From the NCBI RefSeq assembly GCF_900109095.1, contig NZ_FNYZ01000022.1:1-64000 (forward strand): 64,000 nucleotides of DNA, written 5' to 3'. Position numbers and translations under genes: made by a program. Shown here piece by piece: positions 18,307-27,165 of the stretch; positions within the stretch are counted from its first letter, which is position 1, and every line of letters starts with the position of its first letter. Below the pieces are notes generated by a model that saw only the letters and a program-made list of their open reading frames with translations, was not told where the DNA came from and made no database searches. Origin of the DNA: Sphingobium sp. AP50. GTDB lineage: Bacteria; Pseudomonadota; Alphaproteobacteria; Sphingomonadales; Sphingomonadaceae.

Positions 18307-18434
18307 CGTATCGCTCCTATGCGCTACACTCCAGAACCGCTCAGGATTACAGCGCTGGTCATCTGACGCCTTGAGCCAGACCTGGCTCTGGCGGCTGCAG
18401 GCCAGTTGCGAAACGTGACGGGACCTTCAATCGC

Positions 18435-19217
18435 TTATTCCCGGTGCGGCTCCACAGATACATACTGATCTATCAGTTGCGCCTGTCCAAATGCCGTCAG
18501 GAAGGCGATGTCTGCGGCGTCCCGGCCGACCCCAATTTTTGCCATGCCAGCTTCTCGGGCCATTCCGGTCGCGTCGACAAGATGCCACTCGCCGCCCAGG
18601 AAAATTTCCGCTACAGCGTGAAAATCGGGAGGATCAACTCCAAGGGCGTAGACGCTTGCAATCCGGGCAGGGATGCCGGCCGCACGTGCCAATGTAATGA
18701 GAAGATGAGCATAGTCGCGGCATATACCGCGCCGAGAAATGAAAGTGTCGGCTGCCGTGGTCATCACGTTGCTCGATCCTGGCACATAGCTCAGATGATG
18801 ATGCACCCAGTCTCGCATGGCCACGATCTGTTCGCCGCCCTCCAACGTTCCGAACTCGGCGTCAACAAAGCTGTGAAATCGATCGGCTTCGCAGTAGCGA
18901 GAGGACAGCAGGTAGGGCACCGTTTCACCGGGCAGCAGATGTGGGGGTATCTTGCACAATGTCCGACAGTCGGCCAAATTGCGGTTTATCGTCACCGTAG
19001 CGCGATAATCCACCACCATCTTACCGGCTATCCGAAGCCATATTCTTTCACCGATGCAATCCTGCGCTGGCACCCTTGCGATGTGATCTGCCAGAGGCAA
19101 GACCAGATTGGTCCAGTCGATTGCTTGCTCCGGGATATTTGCCGCCTCAACTTGCAGCAGCACGTCCGTCGGGTCACGGAACTCATAATCGAGGTGGGCA
19201 TGGATATTTAACTTCAT
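18435..19217 (-). CDS. Transglutaminase-like (cysteine protease fold) protein
   Basis: This 260-residue protein has an N-terminal beta domain (residues 1-110) as seen in bacterial transglutaminase-like proteins, then the papain-like core. The catalytic triad is visible: C166 in RRGICRDYAHL, H200 in PDFHAVAEIFL and D215 in WHLVDATG. Family members act as proteases or amidases, rarely as true transglutaminases. There is no signal peptide, so it is predicted to be cytosolic. The gene stands alone, facing the small hypothetical gene at its 3' end and divergent from two tiny membrane-protein genes. No neighbouring ATP-grasp or alpha-E gene, a common partner of this group, is seen here. Confidence 0.85.
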   Translation of the reverse strand: MKLNIHAHLDYEFRDPTDVLLQVEAANIPEQAIDWTNLVLPLADHIARVPAQDCIGERIWLRIAGKMVVDYRATVTINRNLADCRTLCKIPPHLLPGETVPYLLSSRYCEADRFHSFVDAEFGTLEGGEQIVAMRDWVHHHLSYVPGSSNVMTTAADTFISRRGICRDYAHLLITLARAAGIPARIASVYALGVDPPDFHAVAEIFLGGEWHLVDATGMAREAGMAKIGVGRDAADIAFLTAFGQAQLIDQYVSVEPHRE

Positions 19218-19276
19218 GTCCGCCTGAACTCATAATTTCAATATTGGTGCCGAGCTGAAACAAGGAAATGCAATCT

Positions 19277-19301
19277 GCAACCGGTCACTGACTCGCTCGT
19301 T
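19277..19301 (+). promoter_or_regulatory. EcfG-like promoter (one mismatch)
   Basis: GCAAC at 19277-19281 and CGTT at 19298-19301 are 16 bases apart; consensus is GGAAC. It lies 28 bases before the ATG at 19329. Confidence 0.35.
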
Positions 19302-19328
19302 CATCAATCATTGACAGAAAGGACCAGC

Positions 19329-19466
19329 ATGAAGCCCGGAAACGAAAAAACCTATCATAAGGCACATACGCCCAAGACCGCTACACGCTCGCTGGGAAGC
19401 TATATGGTGATAGCGTTTGTCGCTGCTCTTCTGTTGGCGGCTGTCTGGATCTCAATGCATGCATGA
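19329..19466 (+). CDS. Tiny single-pass membrane protein (45 aa)
   Basis: This 45-residue gene has a clear AAAGGA ribosome site about seven bases before its ATG. The first 20 residues are polar and basic (MKPGNEKTYHKAHTPKTATR), followed by one transmembrane helix (YMVIAFVAALLLAAVWI) and a four-residue tail. The positive-inside rule predicts an N-terminus in the cytoplasm. An EcfG-like promoter precedes it, and a second small membrane protein follows at 19541. Its function is unknown; small stress-induced membrane proteins of this kind are common. Confidence 0.6.
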   Translation: MKPGNEKTYHKAHTPKTATRSLGSYMVIAFVAALLLAAVWISMHA

Positions 19467-19540
19467 GTCTTTCCATCGGGCCTAACGCCGATATCCGTTC
19501 AATCCGTCGCCAGTAAAGTTGGTCATAAGGAGAAATTTAC

Positions 19541-19753
19541 ATGTCACAAAGGCCTCCAGTCCCCGCAGGTAGCGTAGCACCCTATCCTGCACATCCTTTG
19601 CCACATTCTGCGGAACTGGAGTCAGATGTGCCTTCGACTGGATCGAATGAGCGCGATGACATCGCCAATTCATTAAAAATTCTGGCCGCTATCGGCATTG
19701 GCTCTGCCGCCATTATTGCGGCGCTATTTTATACGCGTCAAGGCAAAGCCTGA
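19541..19753 (+). CDS. Small single-pass membrane protein (70 aa)
   Basis: This 70-residue protein has a proline-rich, flexible N-terminal half (PPVPAGSVAPYPAHPLPHS), an acidic linker (NERDDIANS) and one C-terminal membrane helix (LAAIGIGSAAIIAALFY) ending in TRQGKA. AAGGAG lies nine bases before the ATG, a strong ribosome site. The basic tail suggests that the C-terminus stays in the cytoplasm. It follows another tiny membrane protein and precedes the molybdopterin oxidoreductase by about 225 bases. I do not recognise a family. Confidence 0.65.
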   Translation: MSQRPPVPAGSVAPYPAHPLPHSAELESDVPSTGSNERDDIANSLKILAAIGIGSAAIIAALFYTRQGKA

Positions 19754-19978
19754 ATACGGGGGGGGGATCCAGGCCGGTCTTGCGACGGTTTCATGCGCAT
19801 AGCCATAACGGTCGCTGACATTTCCTTCGCCTCGGTCGGTCAGCGGTTAGCAAAATGTGCAAGTGCAATTAACGTCGCGCTTCTCGTTCGTCCCGGGGAC
19901 ATTTCTCGCTTCGTCGGCGATCTGAACCAACGCCAACCCCGCTCGTTGCCGTTGACTGGGAAAAGGAACGGAAAAGCT

Positions 19979-22291
19979 ATGGCCAGGCAAAAATCTGACA
20001 AACCCCGTATCGAGACGTTCGAGGGGCCGGCCGGCGGCTGGGGGTCGGTTCGTTCCCTCGCAGAAATCTTGCCTCGCGAGCAGCTGCCCGTTCAAGGGTT
20101 AAGAGAGCTTGCCCGGCAAAACAAACCCGCTGGCTTTGCCTGTGTCAGTTGCGCCTGGCCCAAGCCTGCCCATCCCCATCCCGCCGAATTTTGCGAGGAA
20201 GGTGCCAAGGCGACGGCATGGGAACTGACTAAACTGCGCACAACGCCTGAGTTTTTCAAGGACTATAGTCTCACCGCGCTCCGGCAGTGGCGGGACTATG
20301 ATCTCGAGCAACATGGGCGGCTGACGCATCCCATGCGATATGACATAGATTTAGACAAATATGTCGCCTGTTCATGGGATGAAGCATTTGATGCCATTGC
20401 TGCGGCGCTAGGCACCTATGATCCCAATTCTGTCATATTTTATTCGTCGGGCCGCACCAGTCTGGAGGCGTCATACATGTACGGCCTGATGGCCCGAATG
20501 TACGGTAACCAGAACCTGCCCGACAGCTCGAACATGTGCCACGAATCCACCTCTGTCGGCCTCAAGGCGGCTATCGGCGTCCCTGTCGGAACGACGCAGC
20601 TCAAGGATTTTGAAGAGTGCGATGCAATATTCTTCTTTGGCCAAAATGTCGGGTCGAACGCGCCGCGGATGCTCCATGACCTGCGCGCCGCGCGCAAGCG
20701 AGGGGTAGAGATCGTTACCTTCAATCCCCTGCGTGAACGCGGGCTCGAGCGATTTACCGATCCACAAAATCCGATCGAAATGGCGACGTTATCCGAAACG
20801 GGCATTTCGACCCAATATCATCAGGTTAAGGCAGGCGGCGATATCGCTGCTATCATGGGCCTGGCCAAGTTTCTTATCGAATGGGACGATGTCGCTGCCG
20901 CAGCGGGAGATGCTCCTGTTCTCGACCATGATTTCATAAAAAGACATACCCATGATTTCGACGCTTTCGCCGACCGGGTTCGCGCTACCGAGTGGCACGA
21001 TATCGAGCGGGAAGCAGGGCTCGACCGTGGCGCGCTGGAGCAAGCGGCACGCGTCTATGCGATGTCAAAAGCTGTGATGGCGATCTACGGCATGGGCCTT
21101 ACACAACATGTGAGGGGCGTCGAAAACGTTCGCATGCTGGTCAACTTCCTTCTCCTGCGCGGCAACATCGGTAAACCCGGTGCTGGCCCAACACCCGTTC
21201 GCGGCCATAGCAATGTTCAGGGACAGCGCACGGTAGGCATTACAGAGAAAACAGACCTGGCCCCTGTCGAGAAGTTGAAGGAGCTGTACAGCTTCGATCC
21301 GCCCACGGAAAAAGGGCTGGACACGATCGAAACCTGTCGCGGTGTAATCGATGGGTCGGTCAAAGCCTTCATCGGGATGGGAGGCAATTTTCTCCGTGCC
21401 GTTCCGGACACAGGGCCGATGGAGGCGGCATGGCCTTCGCTAGACCTTACCGTCCATATAGCCACCAAGCTTAATCGAAGCCATCTTTTACCGGGCCGCG
21501 TCGCCTATCTTCTTCCCTGCCTCGGGCGGATCGAGCAGGATATCCAGGCTAGCGGCCCGCAGGCCGTTTCAGTCGAGGATTCGAGCAGCTGCATCCATGG
21601 CTCCGTGGGTAAGGCAAAGCCTGCCAGCCCACATCTTCTTTCGGAGCCTGCAATTGTGGCTGCCATCGCTAAACGGATCGTGCCATCCAACCCTCGAATA
21701 GATTGGGACGGATGGGTTGCCGACTATGCACGCATCCGGGATGCGATTGAAGCGACCTACCCCGATATCTTTGAAAATTTCAATGGACGCCTCTTTCAGC
21801 CCGGCGGCTTCTGGAAAGGCAATAAGGCATCAGAGCGCATTTGGCTCACGCCTAGCAGGAAGGCGGAGTTTCATGTTCCAACCGGTCTTTCGGCCACTGG
21901 TTTTGCTGACGTTGCAGGGCGATATCGCCTGATGACTTTGCGTTCGAATGACCAGTTCAACACTACCATATATGGGTTCCACGATCGCTTCCGTGGTGTG
22001 AAGGGCACGCGGGACGTTTTGTTTATGAACGCTGAAGACATGGTGCGTGAAGCGTTGAGCGAAGGCGACATCGTGACGCTTGAGTGCGCCCTGGATGACG
22101 AAATTACACGTCGGCGCTCAGGCCTGATCGTGACCCCGTACGACATTCCTAGCGGATGCCTGGGTGCTTATTATCCAGAATGTAACTGCCTCATCCCTGT
22201 CGAGCATCACGCAGAGCAGAGCCATGTACTTGCAGCCAAGTCAGTTCCGGTCAAAATCCTACCCACCAACAGCCAGAATCCGTCTATGTGA
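19979..22291 (+). CDS. YdeP-type molybdopterin oxidoreductase (FdhF/YdeP family)
   Basis: This 770-residue enzyme belongs to the formate-dehydrogenase-H-like family whose Escherichia coli member is YdeP, linked in that species to acid resistance. Conserved stretches include AGGWGSVRSLAEIL, the Cys pair in CVSCAWPKPAHPHP, SSGRTSLEASYMYG, NMCHESTSVGLKAAIGVP, GNIGKPGAG and the C-terminal NDQFNTTIYGFHDRFRGV. It should bind the bis-molybdopterin guanine dinucleotide cofactor; the reaction is unknown. ATG 19979 matches family N-termini, so the frame back to 19793 is not used. No cofactor-insertion (FdhD) or membrane partner gene lies nearby. Confidence 0.9.
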   Translation: MARQKSDKPRIETFEGPAGGWGSVRSLAEILPREQLPVQGLRELARQNKPAGFACVSCAWPKPAHPHPAEFCEEGAKATAWELTKLRTTPEFFKDYSLTALRQWRDYDLEQHGRLTHPMRYDIDLDKYVACSWDEAFDAIAAALGTYDPNSVIFYSSGRTSLEASYMYGLMARMYGNQNLPDSSNMCHESTSVGLKAAIGVPVGTTQLKDFEECDAIFFFGQNVGSNAPRMLHDLRAARKRGVEIVTFNPLRERGLERFTDPQNPIEMATLSETGISTQYHQVKAGGDIAAIMGLAKFLIEWDDVAAAAGDAPVLDHDFIKRHTHDFDAFADRVRATEWHDIEREAGLDRGALEQAARVYAMSKAVMAIYGMGLTQHVRGVENVRMLVNFLLLRGNIGKPGAGPTPVRGHSNVQGQRTVGITEKTDLAPVEKLKELYSFDPPTEKGLDTIETCRGVIDGSVKAFIGMGGNFLRAVPDTGPMEAAWPSLDLTVHIATKLNRSHLLPGRVAYLLPCLGRIEQDIQASGPQAVSVEDSSSCIHGSVGKAKPASPHLLSEPAIVAAIAKRIVPSNPRIDWDGWVADYARIRDAIEATYPDIFENFNGRLFQPGGFWKGNKASERIWLTPSRKAEFHVPTGLSATGFADVAGRYRLMTLRSNDQFNTTIYGFHDRFRGVKGTRDVLFMNAEDMVREALSEGDIVTLECALDDEITRRRSGLIVTPYDIPSGCLGAYYPECNCLIPVEHHAEQSHVLAAKSVPVKILPTNSQNPSM

Positions 22292-22306
22292 ACGGTGCGA
22301 TATGAT

Positions 22307-23227
22307 TCAGGGTCTTTGAACAGTCTTACCGCGAGGAAGGCTGTTGAGCGTGCCTTCAATCAGTGCGGGTATGACCGGAATAAGTTCGCGTGCCAGAAAG
22401 CCCAGTTCGCCAATCGCCGCCGCCGCGGCTTTACCGGCTTGTCCGTGGATCCACGCACCCCAGGCAGCAGCGAGAGATGCAGCCGAGCCTCTGGCAGTCA
22501 AGCCACCTATGAGGCCAGCAAGGACGTCACCTGATCCTGCTGTCCCCAAACCTACACAGCCGCCGCTGTGGACAAGACATTGTCCGTCAGGCGACGCCAG
22601 ATAGCTGATCTCTCCTTTGAGGAGAATAACCGCGTTCCACCGCGCCGCCATCTCGATTGCGACCGCGGCGGGCTCAGTCCGGATCTCTTCGAGAGACAAA
22701 CCGCTCAAGGCGGCCATTTCGCCATGATGAGGCGTCAAAATCGTTCTATCGCCCAAGCCCCCACCGGACGGGCTATATTCACGAAGAACGACAAGCGCGG
22801 CTGCGTCGAGAATGAGACTGCCAGAAAAGCAGAGCCGGTCGAGCAGATCGATCAAGAACGCCTTTGTACCTGCAGTCGTGCTCATACCCGGCCCCAGAAT
22901 GAGCGTATCGCAGGCGGCGATCCGATCCGTCAATAATGTCGCCGCGTTGGAAGCGATTTCTCCATCGCCGTCGACAGGCAGAGCGATCATGGCGGCCTCG
23001 GGCACAAGAACACCCAAAGACAGAGCCGAAGATTGCACCGTAGCCATTTGCAGCTTTCCGGCACCTGCGCGCAGCGCGGCTTCTCCGGTAAGGCGAAGCG
23101 CACCAGGCACAAATTCCGAACCTCCCACGACCAGAACGCGGCCCCGGCTGTTTTTGTCGGCACCTTGCTCGATCGCCGGCAGCGGATGTCGCTTCAGCCA
23201 CGCCTCGTCGAGCGGGAGGCAGCTCAT
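22307..23227 (-). CDS. nnrD: ADP/ATP-dependent NAD(P)H-hydrate dehydratase
   Basis: This 306-residue protein is the kinase-fold dehydratase that restores damaged NADHX/NADPHX to NAD(P)H. It has the ribokinase-like core with RGRVLVVGGSEFVPGALRLT at the N-terminus, ILTPHHGEMAAL in the middle and the nucleotide/active-site motif GTAGSGDVLAGLIGG. The usual N-terminal epimerase domain (NnrE/YjeF-N) is absent, so the epimerase must be encoded elsewhere. ATG 23227 overlaps the stop of the histidine-phosphatase gene (ATGA), indicating translational coupling; the longer frame to 23371 is rejected for that reason. It converges with the oxidoreductase gene. Confidence 0.88.
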   Translation of the reverse strand: MSCLPLDEAWLKRHPLPAIEQGADKNSRGRVLVVGGSEFVPGALRLTGEAALRAGAGKLQMATVQSSALSLGVLVPEAAMIALPVDGDGEIASNAATLLTDRIAACDTLILGPGMSTTAGTKAFLIDLLDRLCFSGSLILDAAALVVLREYSPSGGGLGDRTILTPHHGEMAALSGLSLEEIRTEPAAVAIEMAARWNAVILLKGEISYLASPDGQCLVHSGGCVGLGTAGSGDVLAGLIGGLTARGSAASLAAAWGAWIHGQAGKAAAAAIGELGFLARELIPVIPALIEGTLNSLPRGKTVQRP

Positions 23228-23982
23228 CCGCGTGCGCCGGCAATGGCATCGGGCGCACGGGTCACGGGCGTGTCGTCCTGCTCGACCGGGGCCGTCACAT
23301 TGTATCGACCAAGCAATAGTCCTCCCCTTTTGCCACTGTCCGCGTCGAACGCATATTCGGTGATGGCGCAATTGGCGACATCGCCTTCACGGTCGATCTC
23401 TAATATCTCAGCCTCGGTCATGCCTTCGACGATGTAACGCAAACATAGCACCACGACCTGATGGGTGAAGATCATCACATGCCGATCTGCATGATGAAGC
23501 GCAATCGTGTCCATGACGGAGCGCAGTCGCAAAATGACATCGCACCAACTTTCACCCCCTGGGGGGCGATGATAGAATTTGCCTAACAGCTTGCGAAATT
23601 CTGCCTGCTGCGGCTCAATGCTATTCACTCCCATGGATGTAAGTCCATCAAGGATACCGAATTCTTTCTCCCGCAGCCTCTCATCAAAGCAGATGGGCAC
23701 ATTGCTTGCGCAGCCTCCAGCCTGGCGAAATAGATCGGCAGTCTCGTAAGCGCGTCGGTAGGGGGAGGCAAGGAGCACATCGGGACGCTTATGTGGTGCC
23801 TCACCGGCATACCAATGTCCGAGCGCTCGGGCCTGGTTACGGCCAAGGTCGCTCAGGGGTACGTCCGCGTCTCGCTCGGAAAGAGCTATGCGATCGACAT
23901 TGGCCTGCATGGCAGCATCCCGCGCGACATTGCCTGCGCTCTGACCATGCCGAACGATTGTCAATTTCCTCGGCCAATGCAT
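23224..23982 (-). CDS. Histidine phosphatase family protein (phosphoglycerate mutase-like)
   Basis: This 252-residue protein has the histidine-phosphatase signature RHGQSAGN with the phosphohistidine H12, the second-site arginine in SPYRRAYETA, a proton-donor region (EKEFGILDG) and the late catalytic His in MIFTHQ. Members are phosphatases or mutases of small phosphorylated metabolites. The extra ~40 residues after the core (YNVTAPVEQDDTPV…) are low in known motifs. It is the first gene of a two-gene unit with NAD(P)H-hydrate dehydratase. The pairing suggests metabolite repair or housekeeping, but the substrate is not known. Confidence 0.85.
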   Translation of the reverse strand: MHWPRKLTIVRHGQSAGNVARDAAMQANVDRIALSERDADVPLSDLGRNQARALGHWYAGEAPHKRPDVLLASPYRRAYETADLFRQAGGCASNVPICFDERLREKEFGILDGLTSMGVNSIEPQQAEFRKLLGKFYHRPPGGESWCDVILRLRSVMDTIALHHADRHVMIFTHQVVVLCLRYIVEGMTEAEILEIDREGDVANCAITEYAFDADSGKRGGLLLGRYNVTAPVEQDDTPVTRAPDAIAGARG

Positions 23983-24130
23983 CTGCTTCTCCGCTTTTTC
24001 CTTTTCGCAGAAATGGATAGAGTGCCCAAATGATCCCCGTTCGTGCCCGGAAATGAAGCACGATCAAGGATATTTCTCTCTTCAATCGAGTTCACCGGAA
24101 TGAGAGGAACTTATTAGCCGGGAATCATGC

Positions 24131-24340
24131 ATGCGTGATGATGTCGAAGCATTAACGCTCATGGCGGAGGAAATTTCTCTCCTCCGAGACCTTGCGACGC
24201 AAAATAAAAGCGATCCAAGCTGGATCCTGGTGCTCGCATGCGCTGACCACCTGCATGAAATCATGGATCATTTTGCGGGCGAACAGGGGCATTTGCGCGG
24301 CGAAATGCCCTGGTGGCGCGCATTCCAGACAAAGTCATGA
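24131..24340 (+). CDS. Small hypothetical protein (69 aa)
   Basis: This 69-residue mostly helical protein starts MRDDVEALTLMAEEI and includes a His-rich middle (ADHLHEIMDHFAGEQGHL) before a Trp-rich end (GEMPWWRAF). The His/Glu spacing could bind metal but is not a known site. GGGAA lies a few bases before the ATG, a moderate ribosome site. It sits alone between the histidine phosphatase (divergent) and the DUF3182 gene. No homologous family can be named. Confidence 0.5.
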   Translation: MRDDVEALTLMAEEISLLRDLATQNKSDPSWILVLACADHLHEIMDHFAGEQGHLRGEMPWWRAFQTKS

Positions 24341-24461
24341 CCAGATCCTCATATGAACCCTCAACAAGGAAGGCATGTCTATCGAGCCATGGATATAATG
24401 TTCGGGCGTGGGGTTGTTGCAAGACTGCCACTTGGCAGTCCCTCGAATTCCGTGAGGTCCA

Positions 24462-25580
24462 ATGGCTCGCTCGCATCAGACCCATTTTGTGAAGATCCAT
24501 CCCAGTCAATCCAGTAGCCTCAACAATGAGCATGACAGAGCCTCGCGGAGTGAGCTTGCGCGCAGGATAGCCAGTCTCGGCAAGGGAAGATTTGTCGATC
24601 ATGACATTTTGGGCGAGCAACAGACTTCAGGGGGTCCAACTGACACGCTGTTCATTCCAACGGGGACGATTGACCTTTCGACGGCGAAAGAACTGGGCAT
24701 CCGGACCGAGAGCCAGATCTACGGGGGCGTCGTGCCGTTTCCCTTTGTCGGCAGCAAGGTCATCACACATCCGGCCTTCAGGGACGATCCCGCAATTCCG
24801 GCCGGATGGTGTCCTGAACTGGGCTCCGCTCTTGCGCCCCATGTGCTTTCAGGCTGGTCGGCCTTCACTCTCGATACGGTCCGCGCTGCCGCTCTTGATA
24901 TGCTCGGGCGTACGGCGATCCGCCTGAAGGAGGTTGAAGCCACTGCCGGACTAGGCCAGTTCGTCGTTACGTCGGTCAAGGAATTAAACGAAGCAATGGC
25001 CCAGCTCGACGAGGCTGCCATCGCCAGACATGGGGTGGTGATCGAGGAGAATCTCGATGATGTCGTCACTTACAGCGTCGGCACGACGCGACTGTTTGGC
25101 GAGGCGATCTCCTATTGGGGTACGCAGCGGCTCACCAGTAACAACAGCGGCGCGACTGTCTATGGCGGCTCCACCCTACATGTCGTGAGGGGGGGGCTGG
25201 AGCGGCTTGCGAGCCTCGATTTGGCCGAGGAATTGCAGCAGGGTATCGATAAAGCGATCGCCTATGATGCTATCGTCTCACGTTTCTATCCGGATTTGCT
25301 GGCGTCTCGCCGCAATTACGATGTAGCAGCCGGCGTCAATTCCTACGGGGAACGTCGCATCGGCGTGCTCGAGCAGAGTTGGCGTGCTGGCGGCGCGAGC
25401 GGCGCGGAGATCGCGGCGTTCGAAGCCCTGGCGCGTGATCCCGAACGGTCGGCTGTGACATGCATGACGATGGAGATTTATGGCGAGGCCGATGCCGCTC
25501 CGGATGGCAGCATTATCTATTATAGCGGTGTCGATCCCGTCGCAGGGCCAATGACAAAATATGCGATGGAGTTGGAATGA
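24462..25580 (+). CDS. DUF3182 family ATP-grasp-like protein
   Basis: This 372-residue protein matches DUF3182, a family with ATP-grasp features and unknown product. Seen here are a possible acceptor-binding part (TDTLFIPTGTIDLSTAKELGI), a segment AIRLKEVEATAGLGQFVVTS resembling the Lys/Gly-rich ATP loop, the acidic GVVIEENLDD region and a C-terminal YDVAAGVNSYGERRIGVLEQ block. GAGG lies just before the ATG. Its stop overlaps the ATG of an alpha/beta hydrolase (ATGA), so the two are surely co-translated. ATP-grasp enzymes ligate carboxylates to amines or thiols; a ligase plus hydrolase pair would fit making and trimming a small conjugate. Confidence 0.75.
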   Translation: MARSHQTHFVKIHPSQSSSLNNEHDRASRSELARRIASLGKGRFVDHDILGEQQTSGGPTDTLFIPTGTIDLSTAKELGIRTESQIYGGVVPFPFVGSKVITHPAFRDDPAIPAGWCPELGSALAPHVLSGWSAFTLDTVRAAALDMLGRTAIRLKEVEATAGLGQFVVTSVKELNEAMAQLDEAAIARHGVVIEENLDDVVTYSVGTTRLFGEAISYWGTQRLTSNNSGATVYGGSTLHVVRGGLERLASLDLAEELQQGIDKAIAYDAIVSRFYPDLLASRRNYDVAAGVNSYGERRIGVLEQSWRAGGASGAEIAAFEALARDPERSAVTCMTMEIYGEADAAPDGSIIYYSGVDPVAGPMTKYAMELE

Positions 25581-26374
25581 CAGGCAGTCAGTTAACCTTT
25601 GATGTCCAGGGAGAGAGCCTGGAAGCAACCTTGTTGTCGCCTGACAAGCTCGTCCCTGGCATCCTTTTCATCCACGGATGGGGCGGTTCGCGCGAGCAGG
25701 ATATGGTGAGAGCCGAGGAGATCGCTCAACTGGGCTGCATCTGCTTCACGTTCGATCTGCGAGGCCATGCCAAACATGCCGAGGAGCGCAATGTCGTAAC
25801 CCGTTCGCACGGCCTTGCAGATGTGACAGCGGCCTATGATTATCTCGTCAGGCAGGACCAGGTCGATCCGTCGGCGATTGCGGTCGTCGGCACCAGCTAT
25901 GGCGGCTATCTCGCGGCATTGCTCACTGCGGCTCGTCCGGTCAACTGGTTGGCGCTTCGTGTTCCTGCGCTCTATCCTGACGAACATTGGGATGTGCCCA
26001 AGGCGAAGCTCGACCGCGATCTCATCAATGCCTATCGGGCGCGCTTTCGAACGGGCCGGGAAGACAGGGCTCTTGCCGCTTGCGAGCGCTTTGCCGGCGA
26101 CGTTCTGATCGTTGAATCGGAACATGACGATTATGTTCCGCACGCGACCATCAGCTCCTATATGTCGGCGTTCCACAACAGTAATTCGCTGAGCTACCGT
26201 ATTCTAAAGGGCGCTGATCATTCGCTGCGGGATGAAGGCGGCCGGCGCGCCTACAACCAGTTGCTTTTGACCTGGATAGAGGAAATGGTCCGTGGCGGTC
26301 GCCGTGCGTCATCATCCGACGCCCAGGCAGAGGCCAATCTTCCATCGCAGGCGACAAAGCTTGCGCAGGGGTAA
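25577..26374 (+). CDS. Alpha/beta hydrolase (dienelactone-hydrolase/peptidase-like)
   Basis: This 265-residue serine hydrolase shows an oxyanion strand ILFIHGWGGSREQD, the nucleophile elbow GTSYGGY with S107, an acid in ESEHDDYVPH near residue 185 and the catalytic His in GADHSLRDE near 213. There is no signal peptide, so it is cytosolic. It is translationally coupled to the DUF3182 gene upstream by an ATGA overlap. The family is too broad for a substrate call; the coupling suggests that it processes the product of the DUF3182 enzyme. Confidence 0.85.
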   Translation: MTGSQLTFDVQGESLEATLLSPDKLVPGILFIHGWGGSREQDMVRAEEIAQLGCICFTFDLRGHAKHAEERNVVTRSHGLADVTAAYDYLVRQDQVDPSAIAVVGTSYGGYLAALLTAARPVNWLALRVPALYPDEHWDVPKAKLDRDLINAYRARFRTGREDRALAACERFAGDVLIVESEHDDYVPHATISSYMSAFHNSNSLSYRILKGADHSLRDEGGRRAYNQLLLTWIEEMVRGGRRASSSDAQAEANLPSQATKLAQG

Positions 26375-26474
26375 TTGTTTGCAAGCAGATGGATACTCGT
26401 TGCGATGCTGAACTGTGGAATGGCCCATTATTCCTGTTCGTGCGTTGGTGCCGAAACAATAGGAGTTGATGGCC

Positions 26475-26918
26475 ATGTCCATGTCGGTTGAAGATCTGTC
26501 GCACAAGATGAAAGAGATCGATTTCGCCATGCTCGCCACCCATACAGGCGACGGTGCGATCGGATCGCGTCCGATGAGCAATAATCGTGAAGTCGATTAT
26601 AAGGGTAGCGCCTGGTTTTTTTCGGAAGATACCGCGCGCATGGTGTCGGATATTGAGGCCGACCCCGCGGTCAACCTCAGCTATCAAGGAAAATCGGGTT
26701 TGCTAGGCCAGCGCCCCTTCTTTTTGGCGGTAGAAGGCACCGCCTTGCTCATCCGCGATAAGGACCAATTTGAAGCGCATTGGACGAAAGGCCTGGAAAA
26801 ATGGTGGCCGCAGGGCCCGCAGACACCTGGCCTCGTCCTAATCCAGGTGATTGGCGAACGTGCGCATTTTTGGGATGGCGAAGAGGAAGGCGAATTATTT
26901 TTGGAGGATGCCGGATGA
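26475..26918 (+). CDS. Pyridoxamine 5'-phosphate oxidase-like general stress protein
   Basis: This protein of about 147 residues has the split-barrel flavin-binding fold of the general-stress-protein-26 group. Landmarks are EIDFAMLATHTGDGAIGSRP at the N-terminus, VDYKGSAWFFSEDTARMVSD and the SYQGKSGLLGQR core, ending with a Trp-rich segment (WTKGLEKWWPQG). Members bind FMN or F420 and are often stress-induced; their substrates are mostly unknown. AGGAG at 26461-26465 suits ATG 26475 (nine-base spacing), while ATG 26469 in frame is the alternative. It overlaps the start of a small membrane-protein gene, so the pair is coupled. Confidence 0.85.
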   Translation: MSMSVEDLSHKMKEIDFAMLATHTGDGAIGSRPMSNNREVDYKGSAWFFSEDTARMVSDIEADPAVNLSYQGKSGLLGQRPFFLAVEGTALLIRDKDQFEAHWTKGLEKWWPQGPQTPGLVLIQVIGERAHFWDGEEEGELFLEDAG

Positions 26919-27115
26919 TGACATCGGACGAGAAGCCCTCGCCGCGCCGCCTCGCAAAGGCCGGCGCGGTCATTTGCGGCGTGATCATCGCCCTCTTCAT
27001 CTTCATATTTGTCGCGAGAAATGTCTGGCATGGCGAGGAACTTGAACAGGATCAGGCCACCGGCAACAACGTCGCGACCGAGCATAGCGGCCCATCCTAT
27101 AACCAGCAGCCTTGA
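26915..27115 (+). CDS. Small single-pass membrane protein (66 aa)
   Basis: This 66-residue protein starts at an ATG overlapping the stop of the stress protein upstream, with GGAGG at 26903-26907. The N-terminus is polar (MMTSDEKPSPRRLAKAG), a single hydrophobic helix follows (VICGVIIALFIFIFVA), and the tail is acidic and disordered (EELEQDQATGNNVATE). Orientation is likely N-in. I do not know the family. Co-expression with a flavin-binding stress protein suggests a stress role, but that is inference. It converges with the GH15 gene about 50 bases later. Confidence 0.6.
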   Translation: MMTSDEKPSPRRLAKAGAVICGVIIALFIFIFVARNVWHGEELEQDQATGNNVATEHSGPSYNQQP

Positions 27116-27165
27116 ACCCTACAGGTTTCAGCGGAGCCTGGAAGCTGGACCATGTTCAGGGGAGC

